From positions 9,914 to 57,429 of the forward strand of contig DILC01000022.1 in NCBI GenBank assembly GCA_002424865.1: DNA of 47,516 bases. Reading direction: 5' to 3'. The DNA comes from Rhodocyclaceae bacterium UBA5602. GTDB taxonomy: Bacteria > Pseudomonadota > Gammaproteobacteria > Burkholderiales > Rhodocyclaceae. The position numbers and the translations under genes were made by a program. The notes under the pieces are model-generated. The model was not told where the DNA came from, searched no databases, and worked only from the letters and a program-made list of their open reading frames with translations. Positions 43,029 through 47,516 of the stretch are shown here, piece by piece. The stretch's first letter is position 1; every line of letters starts with the position of its first letter.

Positions 43029-43093
43029 GATAAAAGCGGATGGCTTAGTTAAAAGCCCGCTGGTTGTACTGTAATTTTGCATCAGTAGCGCAT

Positions 43094-43138
43094 CAAAAGG
43101 CCGCCTTGACTCACGTCAAAGCGGCCTTTTGATTTTTG
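43094..43138 (+). terminator. Strong Rho-independent terminator after sucD
   Basis: An extended hairpin with 12-bp arms starting TCAAAAGGCCGC, one mismatch, then 5 more pairs (TTGAC/GTCAA) around a TCAC loop. T-rich sequence follows. It is nearly self-complementary, so it may work in both directions. About 190 bases between it and the PP2C gene show no clear feature. Confidence 0.88.
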
Positions 43139-43326
43139 CGTATGCTGCCCTGCAAAAGAACCAAAGATGAATTTGTTGGTTTATGGCAGGCTCAGGATTG
43201 GGTTTTTATAGCAAAATGGATACGAGATAAGGCTAAAGGCGTTGCAGGTGGTTGCTTATCACGCATGGCAATAGTGCAGGCAATAAAGTGGGGGGGCTAG
43301 CGCGTCATCGTGTTACTGGAGAAGAA

Positions 43327-44157
43327 ATGCAGAAAAATACCGCGCTAGAAATTTTTGCCCAGACCGATACGGGGCGAGTGCGCTCAAATAACGAGGATGC
43401 CGTTTGGGTGAATTTATCATGCGGCAGCGTCATTCTTGCCGATGGCATGGGTGGCTATAACGCCGGCGAGGTTGCGAGCCGCATGGTGACCGAAATTCTC
43501 GGCAGGCAATTAGAAAAAGCTGACGCGAAACGTGCTGCGCAACCTGCATTGGCCGCGGCGCTTTCTTTGACGCAAGCTGCATTGAAAGTAGGGATTGCCG
43601 AGGCGAATCGGGCCATTTTTTCCGCAGGGCAAGCGCGGCCGGACTATGCAGGGATGGGTACCACAGTGGTTGCTGGCGTCTTCCAAGGGAATTTTCTGAC
43701 GGTGGCGCATGTCGGCGATTCGCGCTTGTATCGTTGGCGGAATCAGCATCTTGAGCAGATCACCCGCGATCATTCATGGCTGGAAGAACAAATCGCGAGC
43801 GGCATCATGACGCGTGAGCAGGCGCTGGGTTCGCGCAATAAAAATCTGGTAACGCGTGCCGTGGGTGTTGAGCAGAACGTCTCCCCGGAAATTGTCCGCT
43901 ATGAGATTGCGGATGACGATATTTACTTATTCTGTTCTGACGGTCTCAATGACATGTTGCATGACCAGGCGATTGAGGCAACATTGCGCGCGCTCTCTGC
44001 CAATCTCGATTTGTGCGGGTTACAGTTGATACAATCGGCCAATGAGAGTGGTGGGCGGGATAATGTGTCGGTTATTCTCGTCAGGGTGATACCCCCAAAA
44101 CCGACGTTGTTTGCTTATCCAATGCGCTGGTGGCGTCAACTTCTTGATCGGGTTTAA
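43327..44157 (+). CDS. PP2C-family protein Ser/Thr phosphatase
   Basis: A 276-residue PPM/PP2C phosphatase from ATG 43327, with GGAGAAG just upstream. The open frame extends further upstream without similarity. Family motifs are QTDTGRVRSNNEDAV, the metal-binding DGMGGYNAGEVAS, GTTVVAGVF, VAHVGDSRLYRW, FCSDGLNDML and SGGRDNVSVILV. It is expected to remove phosphate from Ser/Thr proteins in the cytoplasm. A FHA-domain protein follows after 28 bases. No Ser/Thr kinase is in the window. Confidence 0.92.
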   Translation: MQKNTALEIFAQTDTGRVRSNNEDAVWVNLSCGSVILADGMGGYNAGEVASRMVTEILGRQLEKADAKRAAQPALAAALSLTQAALKVGIAEANRAIFSAGQARPDYAGMGTTVVAGVFQGNFLTVAHVGDSRLYRWRNQHLEQITRDHSWLEEQIASGIMTREQALGSRNKNLVTRAVGVEQNVSPEIVRYEIADDDIYLFCSDGLNDMLHDQAIEATLRALSANLDLCGLQLIQSANESGGRDNVSVILVRVIPPKPTLFAYPMRWWRQLLDRV

Positions 44158-44185
44158 TCGTGCTGTTTTGTGAGGGAACACTAGA

Positions 44186-45052
44186 ATGTCAAAACTGATA
44201 TTAAGTATTGATGATGCAATTTTGAAAGAAATCGTGCTCAATAGAGAGCGGATGACTATTGGCCGTAAACCGCATAACGATATCCAAATTGATAATCTGG
44301 CGATTTCTGGTGAGCATGCTGTCATTATCACAGTCAATGGTGACTCTTTCCTTGAAGATCTAAACAGCACGAATGGCACATTTGTGAATGGACAAGCCAT
44401 CCGCAAGCATTTCTTGCAAAGCGGTGAAGTCATCACGCTGGGTAAATACAGCCTTAAATATGTCAGCGATGCACTACCCGCGCAACATAACGACAACTTC
44501 GAGCGGACGATGATTTTCCGTCCGGGCACGGCTGCCATCGCGGCGATGGCAACAATGGCTTCTTCCGGTGCCGGACACCCGGATAGCCAGGCGGAGAGTG
44601 CCGGCTTGGAGCGCACGGCATTACACACGGCATTACCTTTGTCACAGCCTGTTGCGGCCGCTGGACTAGCCGTCCCAACGGCTAGTCCAGCGGCCGCAAA
44701 ACCTTCGCTTGGGCCGGCCGATTTTTCTAAATCTGATACCGCGCTGGCCGAGTTGCCAGCAGAGGCCACCCTTCCTGAGGCCCCCCTGCCTTTGGGTGCG
44801 ATACAGATACTTTCAGGAAATAACGTCGGCAAGGAGCTGGAGCTTACCAAGAACCTGACTACGCTGGGCAAGCCCAAGGTCCAGGTTGCTGTCATTGCCC
44901 GCCGCCCCCAAGGCTATTTCATTGCTCACGTGGAAGGCGCGAACTTTCCAACGATCAATGGCACCCCCCTCAACTCGCAGCCACAGGGGTTGAATGATTA
45001 CGATGTCATTGAGCTGGCTGGGGTAAAAATGACCTTCTTCTTGAAAAGATAG
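44186..45052 (+). CDS. FHA-domain protein with second FHA-like C-terminal domain
   Basis: A 288-residue protein. The N-terminal FHA domain (about 1-95) has MTIGRKPHNDIQIDN, SGEHAVI and EDLNSTNGTFVNG, with the Arg, Ser-x-x-His and Asn that bind phosphothreonine. An Ala/Pro/Ser-rich linker (about 105-200) follows. The C-terminal part (about 200-288) resembles a second, degenerate FHA domain (LTTLGKPKVQVAVI, NGTPLN). It probably docks phosphorylated partners under control of the neighbouring phosphatase. The linker is encoded over a perfect DNA hairpin at 44652-44699. Confidence 0.9.
   Translation: MSKLILSIDDAILKEIVLNRERMTIGRKPHNDIQIDNLAISGEHAVIITVNGDSFLEDLNSTNGTFVNGQAIRKHFLQSGEVITLGKYSLKYVSDALPAQHNDNFERTMIFRPGTAAIAAMATMASSGAGHPDSQAESAGLERTALHTALPLSQPVAAAGLAVPTASPAAAKPSLGPADFSKSDTALAELPAEATLPEAPLPLGAIQILSGNNVGKELELTKNLTTLGKPKVQVAVIARRPQGYFIAHVEGANFPTINGTPLNSQPQGLNDYDVIELAGVKMTFFLKR
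44652..44699. repeat. Perfect 22-bp-arm inverted repeat inside the FHA gene
   Basis: Arms 44652-44673 and 44678-44699 are exact complements around a 4-base CCCA centre. The arms contain GCGGCCGCTGGACTAGCCGT. In frame it reads AAAGLAVPTASPAAAK within the linker. The hairpin could form in DNA or in the mRNA. Confidence 0.95.
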
Positions 45053-45220
45053 CATGGGTAGTGCCTTGTCCATTTTCGCTGCCAGTTTGTCGTTTTGTCA
45101 TATTGTGGCCAGCTAATTGACTGGAATACCTGCCCTTTGGATTGTCCCTGTCCAGGACGGTGATTTCCTGATCCGGGCGCTGGCCAGTGTTAATCATAGA
45201 TTGCTTTTCGGGCAGCGAAC

Positions 45221-45997
45221 ATGAAAATACGCGTACTCGGCTGTAGCGGCGGTATCGGCGGATCCCATCTGCGCACCACGGCCTTTCTGGTTGACCATGA
45301 CATTTTGATTGATGCAGGAACGGGGGTGGGTGACCTGACTATTGCTGAGTTAGCGGCGGTTGACCATGTCTTTATTACCCACGCCCATCTTGATCACGTT
45401 GTTTCACTGCCGTTTATCATGGACTCCGTGGGTGACATGCGTGATCGGCCGCTGACAGTTCATGCGACAGCGGAAACCATCAGAATTTTGCAGGATCATA
45501 TTTTCAATTGGCGGATTTGGCCGGACTTCAGCCAGATGCCTGGTGACCGGCCATTTCTTGAGTATTCAGTCCTTAGCGAAGCGGAACCCGTCTCGTTAAA
45601 TGGCCGCATGATGACTGCGCTGCCTGTCAATCACACTGTGCCCGCAGTTGCTTATCAGCTGGATTCAGGTGTGGCCAGCCTTGTTTTTTCTGGTGATACC
45701 GGTCCTTGTGAAGATTTCTGGGCGGCTGTGAGCCGCATCAAAAATCTGCGTTATCTGCTCGTGGAGTGCGCTTTCCCCGATACGGAAAAAGCATTGGCTA
45801 TTGAATCCTGCCATTATTGCCCAAGCCTCTTGATGAGTGACCTATTGCAATGGCAGCCTTGCTGGACAAGTGATGTGGCTGTTTTTATTACGCACTTAAA
45901 GCCAGGCAAAATCGAGATGACTATGCATGAGCTGGCAGCATATGGCAGCCGGTTTCCTGTAGATTTTTTGCAAAATCATCAAGTTTTTGACTTGTAA
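45221..45997 (+). CDS. Metallo-beta-lactamase-fold hydrolase, cyclic-nucleotide-phosphodiesterase-like
   Basis: A 258-residue metallo-beta-lactamase fold. The motif THAHLDH is at 53-59, after LIDAGTGVGDL. Further metal ligands are expected in VNHTVPAVAY and FSGDTGPCEDFW, and in FITHLKPG near the C-terminus. The overall pattern is like class II cAMP phosphodiesterases. It may tune cyclic nucleotide levels for the pilus ATPase that follows. The substrate cannot be decided from sequence. A 68-base gap separates it from the next gene. Confidence 0.85.
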   Translation: MKIRVLGCSGGIGGSHLRTTAFLVDHDILIDAGTGVGDLTIAELAAVDHVFITHAHLDHVVSLPFIMDSVGDMRDRPLTVHATAETIRILQDHIFNWRIWPDFSQMPGDRPFLEYSVLSEAEPVSLNGRMMTALPVNHTVPAVAYQLDSGVASLVFSGDTGPCEDFWAAVSRIKNLRYLLVECAFPDTEKALAIESCHYCPSLLMSDLLQWQPCWTSDVAVFITHLKPGKIEMTMHELAAYGSRFPVDFLQNHQVFDL

Positions 45998-46065
45998 GTG
46001 AAGTGGCCCCGCTACCTTGCTAACTGAAGCCTCTGCTGTCGCTTTGCTTCTTCGGAACATCTTAT

Positions 46066-47516
46066 ATGAGTGATATATCCATTAACAAAAGCAGCCATGT
46101 GTTGAATGATGGCGCAAGTCGTCTCGCCTTTCTGGAAAATCTGCAAGTTGTCACCAACCGCATTCATGCGACATCCAATATTGAAGAATTGATGCTTGAG
46201 CTCTCGGACGATATCTGTGGCCTGTTGAATGCAGATCGCCTGACGATTTACGCGATTGGTGAAGATAAGGCGTCGATTGTTTCAAAGGTCAAGACCGGGC
46301 TCAATACCCTCAAAAATTTACGCTTGCCCATTTCCGAGCAAAGCGTTGCCGGGCACGTCACACTCTCCAAGCAAGTTGTCAATATCAAGGATGTTTATGA
46401 TGATCTGGAGCTCAAAAGCATCAGTCCAGAGCTTCGGTTTTTAAAAGAGGTGGATAAAAGGACGGGTTATCGAACCCGCCAAATGTTGGTCGCGCCGATT
46501 CTTGAATTACCCCATCATGAAGTGCTTGGCGTGGTTCAGCTACTCAATACAAAAGACGGCAAGCCGTTTTCCCAGGTGGCGGAGGAAGGGATCAAGCGGC
46601 TTTGCGAGACCTTGGCCATCGCTTTTTCGCAGCGCAACAAGTCGTCGCTTGCGATAAAGACAAAATATGATTATCTGGTAAGCGATGCCGTCGTGTCGGC
46701 CCAGGAGCTTGAATTAGCCCAACGGACAGCGCGCCGCAAGAACCTGGATTTAGAAGAAGTGTTGATCAATGAGTTTCAAGTCAAACCCGGCGCTTTAGGG
46801 GTGGCTTTGTCAAAGTATTTTGGTGTTCCTTACGAGCCCTTTAAAAGTGACCGTATCAAGCCGGTTGATTTGCTGAAGAACCTGAAGTTTGACTACTTGT
46901 TGCAAAGCCAGTGGGCGCCGGTTGACGATGGCGTGGATGGCATTGTCGTTGTTTGCATCGACCCTGAGCAAGTGATGGGTGCGCGCGTGGTAAAAAATGT
47001 TTTCCCGCACGGCAAGCTGGCTTATCGGGTCACCTCACAGCACGAGTTCCGGCAAATTCTGGATCAGTTGTTTGGGCAGAGTGGAGTGCCTGGTTTTACG
47101 GACGATAGCCAGGTTGGCGATATGCTGGCCATGCTTGACAAGGACGACCCCGAAGCTGACGTGGCTGCAGATGTATCAGCTTCAGCCGACAATGAGCTCG
47201 TCAAACTGGTCAATAAAATCATTATTGATGCCTACCAGCAAGGCGCATCGGATATTCATATCGAACCAGGCCTGGGCAAGGATAAAGTGCTGGTGAGGTT
47301 TCGCAAAGACGGCACCTTGGCCAAATATATTGAGATACCGTCGAGTTATCGCAGCGCCATGGTTGCCCGTATCAAGATTATGTGCGACCTGGATATTGCC
47401 GAACGGCGCAAGCCTCAGGATGGCAAGATCAAGTTTAAAAAATATGGTCCGCTCGACATTGAACTGCGCGTGGCAACCATTCCATCGACGGGTGGCGTTG
47501 AAGATGTCGTGATGCG
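46066..47516 (+). CDS. GAF-domain fused GspE/PilB-type ATPase, 3' part missing
   Basis: The frame starts at ATG 46066 (MSDISINKSSHVLND) and is still open at the right edge after 483 codons. About residues 25-195 form a GAF domain (LQVVTNRIHATSNIEELMLEL, LLNADRLTIYAI, MLVAPILELPHHEVLGVVQLLN). A type II secretion ATPase N-terminal domain follows (about 210-330). The C-terminal ATPase begins at about 375 (LVNKIIIDAYQQGASDIHIEP, PQDGKIKF, STGGVEDVVM). Walker A lies beyond the edge. A GAF domain in front of a pilus ATPase points to small-ligand or redox control of secretion or pilus extension. It sits with PP2C, FHA and phosphodiesterase-like genes. Confidence 0.85.
   Translation, partial: MSDISINKSSHVLNDGASRLAFLENLQVVTNRIHATSNIEELMLELSDDICGLLNADRLTIYAIGEDKASIVSKVKTGLNTLKNLRLPISEQSVAGHVTLSKQVVNIKDVYDDLELKSISPELRFLKEVDKRTGYRTRQMLVAPILELPHHEVLGVVQLLNTKDGKPFSQVAEEGIKRLCETLAIAFSQRNKSSLAIKTKYDYLVSDAVVSAQELELAQRTARRKNLDLEEVLINEFQVKPGALGVALSKYFGVPYEPFKSDRIKPVDLLKNLKFDYLLQSQWAPVDDGVDGIVVVCIDPEQVMGARVVKNVFPHGKLAYRVTSQHEFRQILDQLFGQSGVPGFTDDSQVGDMLAMLDKDDPEADVAADVSASADNELVKLVNKIIIDAYQQGASDIHIEPGLGKDKVLVRFRKDGTLAKYIEIPSSYRSAMVARIKIMCDLDIAERRKPQDGKIKFKKYGPLDIELRVATIPSTGGVEDVVM

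Overview
The window looks like chromosome of a betaproteobacterium, most likely Nitrosomonadales or a relative. This is an inference from gene order: mla genes, a YadG/YadH-type ABC transporter, ibaG-murA-hisGD...hisBHAFIE, a HIT protein, tatABC and a DegP-like protease with a Nif3 protein form a typical betaproteobacterial series, and an MSHA-type pilus locus sits beside it. No tRNA, rRNA, CRISPR array, phage or intact insertion sequence was seen.

Layout. 1-11.2 kb (minus strand): MSHA-type type IV pilus assembly genes, read from mshM through mshL, mshN, mshE, mshG and mshI/J/K-like genes to a pseudopilin cut by the left edge. MshE carries tandem MshEN (c-di-GMP-binding) motifs. Beside mshM lies an NtrC-type regulator whose ATPase core is deleted. 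12.0-15.8 kb: the mlaFEDACB phospholipid transport operon. 16.0-17.7 kb: an ABC exporter pair. 17.8-27.9 kb: ibaG, murA and the his genes. The his series is split because hisC, followed by a Tgl-type (Bacillus spore-coat) transglutaminase-like gene, lies on the opposite strand between hisD and hisB. 27.9-31.9 kb: HIT protein, tatABC, a membrane-anchored DegP/DegS-like protease and a Nif3-like protein.

32.1-37.1 kb (plus strand): the most unusual block. It encodes a helical repeat protein, a pseudo-receiver protein, a small Ras-like GTPase, two Roadblock-type proteins, a stand-alone PAS protein and a PhnD-like ligand-binding protein without a signal peptide. Tight overlaps join several of them. 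I read it as an undercharacterised GTPase/Roadblock signalling module. 37.2-40.8 kb: a TonB-like protein, a gene fragment of a circularly permuted ATP-grasp protein fused to a truncated MITE, a periplasmic ankyrin protein, a complete 160-bp MITE with terminal inverted repeats and ATGAT duplications, and a DUF2889 protein. 40.9-43.1 kb: sucCD with a strong terminator. 43.3 kb to the end: PP2C phosphatase, double-FHA protein, metallo-beta-lactamase-fold phosphodiesterase-like protein, and a GAF domain fused to a GspE/PilB ATPase that runs off the right edge.

Across the window a 27-bp sequence with core CGCCAGCGCCGACTT recurs six times, always on the plus strand, in genes and between them. A perfect 22-bp-arm hairpin sits inside the FHA gene. 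These repeats, the MITE, the split his operon, the deleted regulator and the ATP-grasp remnant together indicate local rearrangement around otherwise conserved housekeeping genes.
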